Counted from the stretch's first letter, positions 7,272-13,902 are shown. The stretch is 22,222 nt of DNA from Darwinibacter acetoxidans_A (GCA_041936745.1 JBHGWS010000091.1:1-22222); one strand, 5' to 3'. Program-made: numbers and translations. The notes: generated by a model from the letters alone, not told the origin.

Positions 7272-7667
7272 CTACCTTTTTCTTCTAATTTGATCCAGAT
7301 AGCGAATTCTGCTTCGCTCCCGCACCGTTTCTTCTGCCGGCTTTTCACCCGATTCTTTAGTTTTTCTGAATTCCGCTCGGCACTTAGAGCAGACCCGGCC
7401 GCCCTCAATTTCTGCCCCGCAGATCTCACAGTGGAATTTGATATCGCTGGGAATGATATCGAGCCTTTCCTGCCTAATGAATTTGTAAATTGTCTCAAGG
7501 TCGACTTCGGTTTTCTCAGCCACTTCCCCAATGGTTGCTTTGGGGTTTTCCCGCAGATATTCTTTTACGGCAGTAAAATCATCTTGTTCCTCCTGGTAGC
7601 AGGCGTCGCATAAAAGGCGGGTGGGGTGGGCAAAAACCCGATTACAGTTTTCACAATTTCGCAGCAT
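7272..7667 (-). CDS. yvyF: YvyF-type flagellar operon zinc-ribbon protein
   Basis: This 131-residue protein occupies the yvyF position between comFC and flgM. It has two pairs of CxxC motifs at each end: CENC (5-8) and CDAC (20-23), then CEIC (80-83) and CSKC (93-96), so two small zinc ribbons are likely. Between them, residues 31-70 (FTAVKEYLRENPKATIGEVAEKTEVDLETIYKFI) read as a winged-helix/HTH unit. The family is annotated as a flagellar operon protein, probably a regulator; in Bacillus it has been linked to flagellar gene control. The ATG at 7667 has GAGGAGG about 7 bases upstream and lies 3 bases past comFC. Confidence 0.85.
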   Translation of the reverse strand: MLRNCENCNRVFAHPTRLLCDACYQEEQDDFTAVKEYLRENPKATIGEVAEKTEVDLETIYKFIRQERLDIIPSDIKFHCEICGAEIEGGRVCSKCRAEFRKTKESGEKPAEETVRERSRIRYLDQIRRKR

Positions 7668-7670
7668 TTT

Positions 7671-8333
7671 TCATCCTCCTCGATTTTGTGTCCGAGCTAG
7701 AAAGGCGCCTTGAGGCTTTCCCCCGTAATTGACAATCAGCTGTGCCATGGCTTGAAACGTAAAGCCGGAAGTGATTACATCATCAATGATTAAACAGCGT
7801 TTCCCCTGCAGGCTGTGCCCGGGCAGCAGGCCAAAAGCACCCTTTAAGTTCGCCTGGCGCAACTGCAGGCTGAGCTTGGCCTGCGCGTCTGTCTTTTTAA
7901 GCCGGATTACGCCGTCAAACACCGTTTTCCCCCAACCTCTGCTTATATTATCGGCAATTACGGCGGCTTGATTAAATCCCCTTTGGGAAAAACGGCTGAA
8001 ATGGAGGGGCACAGGCACTAAGTAATCGATTTTGTTCAATTCGGGTTCCTCCCGCAGTGCCAACGCCATTAAAAAGCCGAAAGTTTGGGCAATCTCAAAA
8101 CCCGCAAGGTATTTCATTTTATGAATCTTAGCCCTGGCAAAGCCTTGATAGGGCAGGAGAGAATAATAAGGGTAGCCGTGTGCTTGCCCCGCCTGCCAGT
8201 TGATCGCCAAAGAAGCAAGGCAGCTGCCGCAGCAGCCCGCCGCCGTAATATTGCGTTCTCGGCAAAAAGCACAAAGGGGGACTTGGGGAAAGATCAAATC
8301 GTCCAGAGCCCGCAGCCAATTAAGAAGTTTCAT
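7671..8333 (-). CDS. comFC: ComF family protein (ComFC), phosphoribosyltransferase-like
   Basis: This 220-residue protein has an N-terminal zinc-finger-like Cys set (C21, C24, C34 or C35, C38 in CAFC..CCGSC). A type I phosphoribosyltransferase fold follows: YLVPVPLHFSRFSQRGFNQA (104-123) is the ComF signature and CLIIDDVITSGFT (180-192) is the PRPP-binding loop. ComFC works with the ComFA helicase in taking up single-stranded DNA during natural transformation. Its ATG at 8333 lies inside the end of comFA (14-base overlap), pointing to coupled translation. comFB, present between the two in Bacillus, is absent. Confidence 0.93.
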   Translation of the reverse strand: MKLLNWLRALDDLIFPQVPLCAFCRERNITAAGCCGSCLASLAINWQAGQAHGYPYYSLLPYQGFARAKIHKMKYLAGFEIAQTFGFLMALALREEPELNKIDYLVPVPLHFSRFSQRGFNQAAVIADNISRGWGKTVFDGVIRLKKTDAQAKLSLQLRQANLKGAFGLLPGHSLQGKRCLIIDDVITSGFTFQAMAQLIVNYGGKPQGAFLARTQNRGG

Positions 8334-9969
8334 CTGCCAACAGCCCCCGGCGGGCCGCCTCCTCGTTAAGCCTGCGGATCAAGTGCACTGCCCGCCGCAT
8401 ATCACTGGTTTTCTGCCTGCCCAAAAAAAGCACCGTGCCCCCCGGTGACTCTGCGGTACGGCCCACCCTGCCGGCAATCTGAACCAAAGTGTCCGCGCTG
8501 AATACTGCATGTTCCGCATACAAAACCACAACACCTATGCGGGGGAAATTAACCCCGCGCTCCAACACAGAAGTCGTCACGACTATATCCAGGGTTTCCT
8601 GCCGCAAACGGCTGATCGTGTTTAGGCGCTGCGGGTGCTTGGAGTGGCAGATGCCTACCCTTTTACCGCTTGCAGACCGCAGCAGTTTGTAAATGGCTTC
8701 GCAGGCGGCAATGGTTGGGGCAAAAACCAGCCAAGGGTGCTCCCCCTTCTCTACAAGTTCCAAGACAGAGGCGGGAAATTCTTTCAGCGATAGTTCGTCC
8801 CAGGCCGGCAGAGGGGAAATTTTGATCGCGGGCACCGGCAGCGGCTGCCCGTGAAACCGTACGGGAATGGTGATTAATTCGGCCCGCTGGCGCAGAGATT
8901 GGGGCGTTGCGGTCATTTCCACCAGTTTACCTCGGTGAGCCAGTGATCTTTGCAGGCCAAACCGCAGCATCTCGCTGCCGCGGTAGGGAAAGGCATCCAC
9001 TTCGTCGAGAACTATGAGGCCAAAACGCCTGTAAAAACGGAGGACCTGGTGGGTTGTGGCCACAACTAACTTCCCCGGTGCAAAGAGCGGTTGGCCGCCG
9101 TAATGGACAGCCACGCTTGTTTTGGGGAAGGCTTGGCGAAGCCTTTCTCCCACTTCTCTGACAATATCAGCCCGGGGAATGGCAAAAAGGACCCGTTCCC
9201 CCTGGCTTAACGCCTTTTGGATTAAAGGAAAGGAAACTTCTGTTTTACCCGCGCCGCAGGCAGCCCAAAGGAGGGCTCGCTTTTTTTTGCCTTGCCAAAA
9301 TTCTAAAAGTTTTTCTGCAGCTTCTGCCTGCCTGGGAGTCAGGTCGTAAGTTAGAGACAGGGGCGTGGGGGATGCTTCTTTTTCTCCACCCGCTTCTTGT
9401 GCCGTAATGAGTGTAGTACAGCCCCGGTTGGCACCCATAGCCGAGCAGGTGCGGCAGAGGGGGCAGTCTTTTAAACCGCAGTTTGCACAGGGCTGCCGGA
9501 TGATATCAACGCCGCCGCAGCGAGAGCAGAGTTGGCGCCCCCAGGGCTCCTGTCTGATGCCGGGCAGCTGCTTTAAAATCCCCTTTTGTACGCCCCGGTC
9601 CAAAGCCCGGCTTAAATCAGCGGGCCAAAACCCTCTGGCGCGCAGAGTTTTAAAAAGCCTTTCTTCTGTTATAAGGTAACCGCTGACAAGGTTGACGATG
9701 TCATCTAAAACTGGGCCGGCGGTGGTTTTTTCACTGCAGCGGAGCGGAGGGTGATCAACGTACCGCAGGGCAGCAAAGCGGAGCCAAAACTGTTTCAGCC
9801 TGCCCTGGAGCCTTTTTTCCCACTGCCTCAGGGCCAAGTAAGCCTGCCAGCTCGGTTGGGGCTCGCTGACAATAATAGTTTTCGCCCGGTTAAGATGCTC
9901 AGGATTGCGGGTCAGATGGGCTTCGCCACGTCTGCCGCTGACAACGATATAGACTTGTAGTTTCTGCAT
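8320..9969 (-). CDS. comFA: Competence DNA-uptake helicase ComFA
   Basis: This is a 549-residue DEAD-like superfamily 2 helicase. A four-cysteine zinc module (CSRC, CANC, CPLC; residues 148-175) precedes the motor, which is characteristic of ComFA. Walker A is AACGAGKTE (236-244), the Walker B/DEAD-like box is DEVD (322-325), motif III is TAT (353-355), and motif VI is QIAGRVGR (497-504). ComFA is the ATP-driven motor thought to pull transforming DNA through the ComEC channel. Residues 1-140 are a poorly conserved N-terminal region. The ATG at 9969 has AAGGAG 4 bases upstream. A terminator upstream (10028-10067) isolates it from the LuxR-type gene, so it needs its own promoter, which I could not identify with confidence. 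An inverted repeat CAGTT-N6-AACTG lies near 10001-10018. Confidence 0.95.
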   Translation of the reverse strand: MQKLQVYIVVSGRRGEAHLTRNPEHLNRAKTIIVSEPQPSWQAYLALRQWEKRLQGRLKQFWLRFAALRYVDHPPLRCSEKTTAGPVLDDIVNLVSGYLITEERLFKTLRARGFWPADLSRALDRGVQKGILKQLPGIRQEPWGRQLCSRCGGVDIIRQPCANCGLKDCPLCRTCSAMGANRGCTTLITAQEAGGEKEASPTPLSLTYDLTPRQAEAAEKLLEFWQGKKKRALLWAACGAGKTEVSFPLIQKALSQGERVLFAIPRADIVREVGERLRQAFPKTSVAVHYGGQPLFAPGKLVVATTHQVLRFYRRFGLIVLDEVDAFPYRGSEMLRFGLQRSLAHRGKLVEMTATPQSLRQRAELITIPVRFHGQPLPVPAIKISPLPAWDELSLKEFPASVLELVEKGEHPWLVFAPTIAACEAIYKLLRSASGKRVGICHSKHPQRLNTISRLRQETLDIVVTTSVLERGVNFPRIGVVVLYAEHAVFSADTLVQIAGRVGRTAESPGGTVLFLGRQKTSDMRRAVHLIRRLNEEAARRGLLADETS

Positions 9970-10027
9970 AGCTCTCCTTAACCCTGGGGAATTAACAGTT
10001 CGCTGAAACTGCCGCGGGCTCCTGCTT

Positions 10028-10067
10028 TTAAAAGAGAAAACGACATCTATCCAACGATAAATGTCGT
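10028..10067 (-). terminator. Intrinsic terminator of the LuxR-type gene
   Basis: On the minus strand a 12-bp stem (ACGACATTTATC/GATAGATGTCGT, one G-U pair) with a GTTG loop is followed by TTTTCTCTTTT. It begins 10 bases past the stop codon at 10078. The stem shares the letters AAGACGAC with the two G-rich-loop hairpins upstream of the same gene. Confidence 0.85.
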
Positions 10068-10077
10068 CTTAGCCACT

Positions 10078-10290
10078 TTAATCTAAAATCCCCGCTTCAA
10101 TAGCCAAAAGGGCCACTCTGGTCCTGTCGTTTTCCCCGAGTTTTTTGTAAATGCTGCTCACATGATTTTTCACGGTGTGTTTACTGATGAATAATTCCTC
10201 AGCTATTTCCCCGTTAGCGAGCCCCCGGGCTATTAATCTTAACACCTCGCACTCCCGTGGGGTAAGGAGAGAAAGGTTTTTGCCTTCCAT
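10078..10290 (-). CDS. Stand-alone LuxR/GerE-type HTH regulator
   Basis: This 70-residue protein is nothing but a LuxR-family DNA-binding domain. LTPRECEVLRLIARGLANGEIAEELFISKHTVKNHVSSIYKKLG (residues 9-52) covers the four helices, with the recognition helix in KHTVKNHVSSIYKKL. No receiver domain is present, as in the sporulation regulator GerE (about 74 residues). It is also clearly similar to the C-terminal domain of the DegU-like protein encoded at 11866. It could be a GerE-like spore regulator or a cut-down paralogue that competes for DegU sites; sequence alone does not decide. The ATG at 10290 has a very G-rich ribosome site (GTAGGGGG, 7 bases ahead). It has its own terminator and a promoter candidate. 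Confidence 0.8.
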   Translation of the reverse strand: MEGKNLSLLTPRECEVLRLIARGLANGEIAEELFISKHTVKNHVSSIYKKLGENDRTRVALLAIEAGILD

Positions 10291-10328
10291 GCAACCGCCC
10301 CCTACCCGATCTTGTCAATGGCTACGAT

Positions 10329-10369
10329 ATTATATTCTACTTGGCGGTTTAGTGTCCAAAATCAGGACA
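10329..10369 (-). promoter_or_regulatory. Candidate promoter and operator of the LuxR-type gene
   Basis: A perfect -10 TATAAT lies at 10329-10334 on the minus strand. The best -35 is TTGGAC (10354-10359) at a long 19-base spacing, so either an activator or a different sigma factor may be involved. The -35 region lies in an inverted repeat, TGTCC-N7-GGACA (10353-10369), that could be an operator. Confidence 0.35.
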
Positions 10370-10370
10370 A

Positions 10371-10426
10371 CTAGTAAAGACGACGGCCGGGGGTCGGGGT
10401 TTGGGGGTGGCCGTCGTCTTCTCTAG
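10371..10426. repeat. G-rich-loop palindrome, copy 1
   Basis: A perfect 12-bp stem (AAGACGACGGCC at 10377-10388, GGCCGTCGTCTT at 10409-10420) encloses a 20-nt loop that reads G5-TC-G4-TTT-G5-T on the plus strand and is C-rich on the minus strand. CTAG occurs on both flanks (10371-10374 and 10423-10426). A second copy lies at 10518-10571 with an identical loop. No T-tract follows on either strand, so it is not an ordinary terminator. See the findings. Confidence 0.85.
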
Positions 10427-10490
10427 AATTTTAAATATTCTATTTCAATGAAAGTGTATCATAGATTTTTTCACATTAACACTGGACTAA

Positions 10491-10511
10491 GGTCCCGGTC
10501 GGCTTGGGACC
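10491..10511. repeat. Hairpin with GGTCCC/GGGACC stem
   Basis: A 6-bp stem GGTCCC (10491-10496) / GGGACC (10506-10511) has a 9-nt loop. The same stem core recurs in the larger hairpin at 10615-10661. Confidence 0.45.
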
Positions 10512-10517
10512 CGGATT

Positions 10518-10571
10518 TAAGAAAGACGATAGCCGGGGGTCGGGGTTTGGGGGTGGCTACCGTCTTTTCTT
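10518..10571. repeat. G-rich-loop palindrome, copy 2
   Basis: The stem AAGACGATAGCC (10523-10534) pairs with GGCTACCGTCTT (10555-10566), extended outward by AAGAA/TTCTT with a bulge. The 20-nt loop (10535-10554) is identical to copy 1. Against copy 1, two stem pairs have changed on both arms, and a third change leaves an A-C mismatch on plus-strand RNA but a G-U pair on minus-strand RNA. Confidence 0.85.
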
Positions 10572-10614
10572 CAGCAACTATCTGAGCTTAGTTTACCAGC
10601 TTGGAGGTGAGATT

Positions 10615-10661
10615 AAAATCGGACAATGGTCCCTTTCCGCCGGGACCATTGCCCTAATTTT
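10615..10661. repeat. Long hairpin in the intergenic region
   Basis: A perfect 10-bp stem CAATGGTCCC (10624-10633) / GGGACCATTG (10642-10651) has the 8-nt loop TTTCCGCC. An outer AAAAT/ATTTT pair sits beyond small internal loops. A GGAGGTGA sequence lies just before it (10603-10610) but leads into no reading frame of note. Confidence 0.6.
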
Positions 10662-10708
10662 GCGTTCCCGCCCGGTTCTAATCCGCGTATTTTAAATTCC
10701 CGGCCGGA

Positions 10709-10737
10709 TTGACACGCTACCTGCAATTCTGTAAATA
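10709..10737 (+). promoter_or_regulatory. Weak promoter-like sequence, plus strand
   Basis: A perfect TTGACA (10709-10714) is followed after 17 bases by TAAATA (10732-10737), a poor -10. If used, it would transcribe the 400-base block that has no recognised gene, towards the HD-domain gene. Confidence 0.25.
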
Positions 10738-11131
10738 TTTTCTCTTAAACAAAAAAAGATGAAACAAATCGAAGCCAAACAACCAAGGCAGTGAGCTGAC
10801 AGGATCCAGCTTTAGAAAACCCCAAACTAAAGCTTTCCATATCATCTTGACCGCCTTTGTACAGTGTGGCCCGGAATGAATCTTAGCTGCACTTTGCGGC
10901 CTCTTCCACAAGCCTCGTGATTTCCCTGGATCGGGGCCGCCCACTGCAGCGGAGGCTCGTCCCGGGTCTAGTTTAACCCCCGCCATGGCTAGGTTTGTTC
11001 CAAGACTCCTTTTCGGAGGGGGAGCCGATTTAAAGCGGAGATTTTTCAAAACCAGCTTGGCGGTGTGTATGGTCTCATCCACCCCGGAATTGCCATCCCG
11101 CCCCGCTGACGGCAAATCGGCTAAAATTTAC
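10738..11131. other. Intergenic block without a recognised gene
   Basis: About 390 bases lie here between the hairpin cluster and the HD-gene promoter. A minus-strand frame stays open over 10717-11115, but its protein has no recognisable domain, no ribosome site and an unlikely composition, so it is not called. Visible structure includes an 8-bp hairpin AGCTTTAG/CTAAAGCT (10808-10834) whose 11-nt loop carries CCCC, and a CTCC-TTTTC-GGAG hairpin near 11007-11019. No match to rnpB, 6S, SRP, tmRNA or T-box signatures was seen. It may be decayed sequence or a non-coding RNA. Confidence 0.5.
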
Positions 11132-11160
11132 TTGTATGCTGTCCTTTTTTGTGATATAAG
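11132..11160 (+). promoter_or_regulatory. Candidate sigma-A promoter of the HD-domain gene
   Basis: TTGTAT (11132-11137) and TATAAG (11155-11160) are separated by 17 bases. The -10 matches five of six positions, the -35 only three. The start codon lies 30 bases further on. Confidence 0.45.
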
Positions 11161-11189
11161 TGAAGGTAAAACTTAAAGGAGGTGAGATT

Positions 11190-11876
11190 GTGATTACCTT
11201 AAAAGACATAAAAAAAGACCCGACCTTCATCACTTTGATTAAAAGATCAAACGCCTATCTGCGGTCTTTAGGATTTACCGATCACGGGCTGCGCCATGTT
11301 TCTTACGTATCCCGCAAGACCGCCGCCATCCTCGAGCAGCTGGCTTATGATGAGCGCACAGTAGAACTGGGGGCCATAGCCGGTTATTTACACGATGTGG
11401 GCAATATTTATAACCGTAAAAACCATGGCATTTCCGGTGCCAACCTCGTTTACTACGAGCTGCGCAATTTAGGCATGGATTTAGATGAAATATGTACCAT
11501 TACCACGGCCATCGCCAATCACGAAGAAGAGATTGGGCAGGTGGTCAGCCCCATTACAGCCGCTTTAATCTTAGCTGACAAAAGCGATGCCCACAGGACT
11601 CGGGCCAATGAGCAGGAGAGTAAGGGCAGGCCGGGCATTCACGATAGGGTTAATATGGCTATTACGGACACCAACTTATATGTAGAAAAAAATCTTAAGA
11701 CGATTACCCTGGAAATCTCCTTCGATCAAACAATCTGCCAGATTATGGACTTCTTTGAAATCTATTTAAAGAGGATGGAGATGTCTAAAGAAGCCGCTGC
11801 CGTGTTAGGCTGCCGTTTTCGACTTTTAATCAACGGCCTGGAGTTTTTGGGCAAACTGGCGGAAACTAGTCAGTAG
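11190..11876 (+). CDS. HD-domain phosphohydrolase family protein
   Basis: This 228-residue cytoplasmic protein has the metal-binding HD pattern: H36 (GLRHVSYV), the H68-D69 pair in GYLHDVGN, H79 (KNHG), H111 (ANHEEE) and D130 (LADKSD). The arrangement matches HD phosphohydrolases acting on nucleotides or cyclic nucleotides; the substrate cannot be told. The C-terminal part (150-228) has a beta hairpin and helices without recognised motifs. The start is GTG at 11190, chosen because AAAGGAGGTGA lies 6 bases upstream. Its stop codon runs 11 bases into the end of the convergent degU-like gene, with no terminator between them. Confidence 0.85.
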   Translation: MITLKDIKKDPTFITLIKRSNAYLRSLGFTDHGLRHVSYVSRKTAAILEQLAYDERTVELGAIAGYLHDVGNIYNRKNHGISGANLVYYELRNLGMDLDEICTITTAIANHEEEIGQVVSPITAALILADKSDAHRTRANEQESKGRPGIHDRVNMAITDTNLYVEKNLKTITLEISFDQTICQIMDFFEIYLKRMEMSKEAAAVLGCRFRLLINGLEFLGKLAETSQ

Positions 11877-12534
11877 GCAGAAGACCTTTGCTCACGGCAT
11901 AAACCGCCGCCTGCGTGCGGTCTTCCACGTCCAACTTCCGCAGTAAATTAGTGACGTGATTCTTCACCGTCTTCTCACTTATATGTAAACAGTTGGCAAT
12001 TTCTTTGTTGCTCATCCCCTCGACAATACAGCGCAAAACTTCCGTTTCACGCACCGTCAAAAGTTCATTTAAAGCCGCCGCTGTTTTCATCCTCCCGTAT
12101 TCTATCTCCAGTTGATAATAGTGTTCCATAACCCTTTCCATCAGGTGGCTTGGAAAAACTGTTTCACCGGAGAACACCTTCTTGATCGCCTGGACCACTT
12201 GGCTCGGCTCCGCATCCTTGAGCAGGTAACCGCTGGCACCAATTCTAATCATCTCATTCACATACGACTCATCGTCATGAATGGTCAGTACCAGGATTTG
12301 GATAGCGGGGTGCTTTTCCCTGAGGATTTTTGCCACCTCGATCCCGTTCATCCCGGGCATGTTAATATCCAGCAGGACTACGTCCGGCTGCAGTTCTTCC
12401 GCCTTCTGCAGCGTTTCTTCGCCGTTGCGGGCTTGTCCCACCACAACCACTTCTTCTTCCAAATCTAACAGTTTAACTAAGCCCTGCCTTAAAAGAGGAT
12501 GATCATCAGCGATCAGTACTTCAATAGATTTCAT
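11866..12534 (-). CDS. degU: NarL/DegU-family response regulator
   Basis: This 222-residue protein has a receiver domain in residues 1-120 (acidic pair D10-D11, phospho-acceptor D56 in VVLLDINMPG, T84, K106) and a LuxR-type HTH in residues 158-215 (TVRETEVLRCIVEGMSNKEIANCLHISEKTVKNHVTNLLRKLDVEDRTQAA). Length and layout match DegU, which in Bacillus controls motility, competence and exoenzymes. The partner kinase gene lies upstream and ends 15 bases before this start. The ATG at 12534 has GGGGG 7 bases ahead. Nearby flagellar and comF genes fit DegU-type control, but the exact regulon is inferred. The symbol follows similarity and pairing with a DegS-like kinase. Confidence 0.88.
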   Translation of the reverse strand: MKSIEVLIADDHPLLRQGLVKLLDLEEEVVVVGQARNGEETLQKAEELQPDVVLLDINMPGMNGIEVAKILREKHPAIQILVLTIHDDESYVNEMIRIGASGYLLKDAEPSQVVQAIKKVFSGETVFPSHLMERVMEHYYQLEIEYGRMKTAAALNELLTVRETEVLRCIVEGMSNKEIANCLHISEKTVKNHVTNLLRKLDVEDRTQAAVYAVSKGLLPTD

Positions 12535-12549
12535 GAAACTGCCCCCATT

Positions 12550-13707
12550 CTACGTGCCGCCAAAAGGTGTTTTTAACAAGATCCTTGTTCCTTTTCCTGG
12601 CTCCGCCGCAATGCGCAGCGTCCCGCCTATGATTTTGATCCGGTTCTGCATGCTCAGCAGCCCAAAATGTTTGCCGCTGCCGATTTTGTGTTGGGCTTTC
12701 TCCAAAGAAAAACCAATACCGTCATCTTTAACCTCCACGTTGACCTGGTGAGCCAAATATTCAAAGGTTACTTCAATCGTTTCCGGTTTAGCGTGTTTTC
12801 GGGAATTATTCAGCGCTTCTTGGATGGTACGGAATAAATTCAATTCTATGTTAGATTCCAGGCGCTTCTCGTCTCCCAAAACGTTAAGATATGTTTTGAT
12901 TCCGCTTGTTTTTTCCAATTCCTCCAGGAGATTTTTCACTGTGGCCACCAACCCCAGATCTTCTAAAGTCATGGGATTAAGATCGTAAATGATGCGCCGC
13001 ATGTCCTTCATGCTGTTTTGGACGATGCTTTTTAAACCGCCGAAACTTTCCCGAGCCTCTGTCTGGCGCCCCGTATCGTAAAGCCGCTCGCAGATCTCGA
13101 TCTGGACAATCACATTAGCCAAGTCCTGCACGGGCCCATCGTGCAGTGCACCGGCCATCCGCTTGCGCTCATGTTCCTGACCTTTGAGAATCTCCTGGCC
13201 CAGCTGTTCCCGGATTTGGATATTCTTTATTTCTTTATCCACATCCTGCAGATTCCCTGCTAAATAATTTAAGGCGACGCCCACTTGGGAAACTAACCGT
13301 TCAGCTTTTTCCACTATTTCCTGCAGTTTGGCAAAGGTTTGCTCTAAGCTGTCCCGGCGGACACGCAAACTTTGTTCCCTTTCCCTGGCCAAGGCCAGCT
13401 GTTCCCGCAGGCGGTTAGCTTCTTCGTAAGCCCGCCTTTTTTCATCTTCAGTATAGTCATCGTAATCTTTACTCACATTGTAAAGGCGCTGACGCGCCAG
13501 TGTAAACTGCCTGCTTAAATATTCTACATCATAAATCGCTTGGTCCATTTCCTGGCGGACACCGTTTAAGGTTTCTTCCGTCCTGTCCCGCTCCTGCCTG
13601 GCAGTTTCAGCAACTTCGTAAATCTGGTTGCGCCCGTCTTCCAGGGCTCCCAAAGTCTCTTCCAAGATTTTCTCCAACGCACCCGTGGACAAAATCCGAT
13701 CAACCAT
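12550..13707 (-). CDS. degS: DegS-type sensor histidine kinase
   Basis: This 385-residue cytoplasmic kinase has no membrane segment. Residues 1-170 form a long coiled-coil sensor region rich in Arg, Glu and Gln, as in DegS. The HisKA_3 box ERKRMAGALHDGPVQDLAN carries the phospho-acceptor H189. The HATPase_c domain shows the N-box IQEALNNSRKHA (about 295-306), a G1 box DDGIGF (328-333) and HFGLLSMQNR. It should phosphorylate the DegU-like regulator encoded 15 bases downstream. The ATG at 13707 is chosen because GGGGAGG lies 6 bases ahead; two in-frame ATGs slightly upstream overlap that ribosome site. Its promoter appears to lie within the opposite-strand SAM riboswitch leader. Confidence 0.92.
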   Translation of the reverse strand: MVDRILSTGALEKILEETLGALEDGRNQIYEVAETARQERDRTEETLNGVRQEMDQAIYDVEYLSRQFTLARQRLYNVSKDYDDYTEDEKRRAYEEANRLREQLALAREREQSLRVRRDSLEQTFAKLQEIVEKAERLVSQVGVALNYLAGNLQDVDKEIKNIQIREQLGQEILKGQEHERKRMAGALHDGPVQDLANVIVQIEICERLYDTGRQTEARESFGGLKSIVQNSMKDMRRIIYDLNPMTLEDLGLVATVKNLLEELEKTSGIKTYLNVLGDEKRLESNIELNLFRTIQEALNNSRKHAKPETIEVTFEYLAHQVNVEVKDDGIGFSLEKAQHKIGSGKHFGLLSMQNRIKIIGGTLRIAAEPGKGTRILLKTPFGGT

Positions 13708-13732
13708 AGGCATCCTCCCCATCAATTTAGTG

Positions 13733-13761
13733 TTGACAAAAGGATTGAACCCGACTATACT
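13733..13761 (+). promoter_or_regulatory. Sigma-A promoter of the metNIQ operon
   Basis: A perfect -35 TTGACA (13733-13738), a 17-base spacer and -10 TATACT (13756-13761, five of six) precede the riboswitch. The predicted start near 13768 leaves about 25 bases before the aptamer. Confidence 0.85.
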
Positions 13762-13775
13762 TAGTGTTAATATTA

Positions 13776-13804
13776 ATTATAGCACGCTTTTTAACTCTTA
13801 TCCA
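13776..13804 (-). promoter_or_regulatory. Candidate degS promoter (extended -10)
   Basis: On the minus strand the -10 TATAAT (13776-13781) is preceded by TGC, forming an extended -10. The -35 TGGATA (13799-13804, four of six) lies 17 bases upstream. The -35 overlaps the P1 stem of the SAM riboswitch encoded on the other strand. Confidence 0.6.
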
Positions 13805-13902
13805 GAGTGGTGGAGGGACTGGCCCAATGAAACCCGGCAACCGGTGGTGTTAGAGCCACAAGGTGCCAATTCCTGCTGGAAGATTCCGGAAAGATAAGAG
13901 GG
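13793..13902 (+). ncRNA. SAM-I (S-box) riboswitch aptamer upstream of metN
   Basis: The conserved S-box elements appear in order. The P1 5' strand is CTCTTATCC (13795-13803). AGAGTGGTGGAGGGACTGG follows (13804-13822), then CCCAATGAAACCCGGCAACC with the kink-turn and pseudoknot segments. GGTGCCAATTCCTGC comes next (13862-13876), and GGAAAGATAAGAG closes P1 (13888-13900). It binds S-adenosylmethionine and, when bound, favours the downstream terminator at 13934-13965. It therefore shuts off the methionine importer when SAM is plentiful. Confidence 0.96.

Noticed and set aside
10371..10571. The two G-loop palindromes as a CRISPR array
   Set aside because: Only two copies, with stems that differ; no regular spacing and no cas genes in the window.
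10371..10571. The two G-loop palindromes as ordinary intrinsic terminators
   Set aside because: The loop is far too long and conserved, and neither strand has a proper T-tract after the stem; copy 2 has only TTTTCTT on the plus strand.
10717..11115. A 132-codon open frame on the minus strand
   Set aside because: It has no ribosome site, no recognisable domain, a composition rich in Pro, Lys and Gly early and a hydrophobic end that looks accidental. Kept as an unexplained block, not a gene.
10738..11131. A known housekeeping RNA (rnpB, 6S, SRP, tmRNA) or T-box in the gene-free block
   Set aside because: None of the conserved sequence blocks of these RNAs could be found on either strand.
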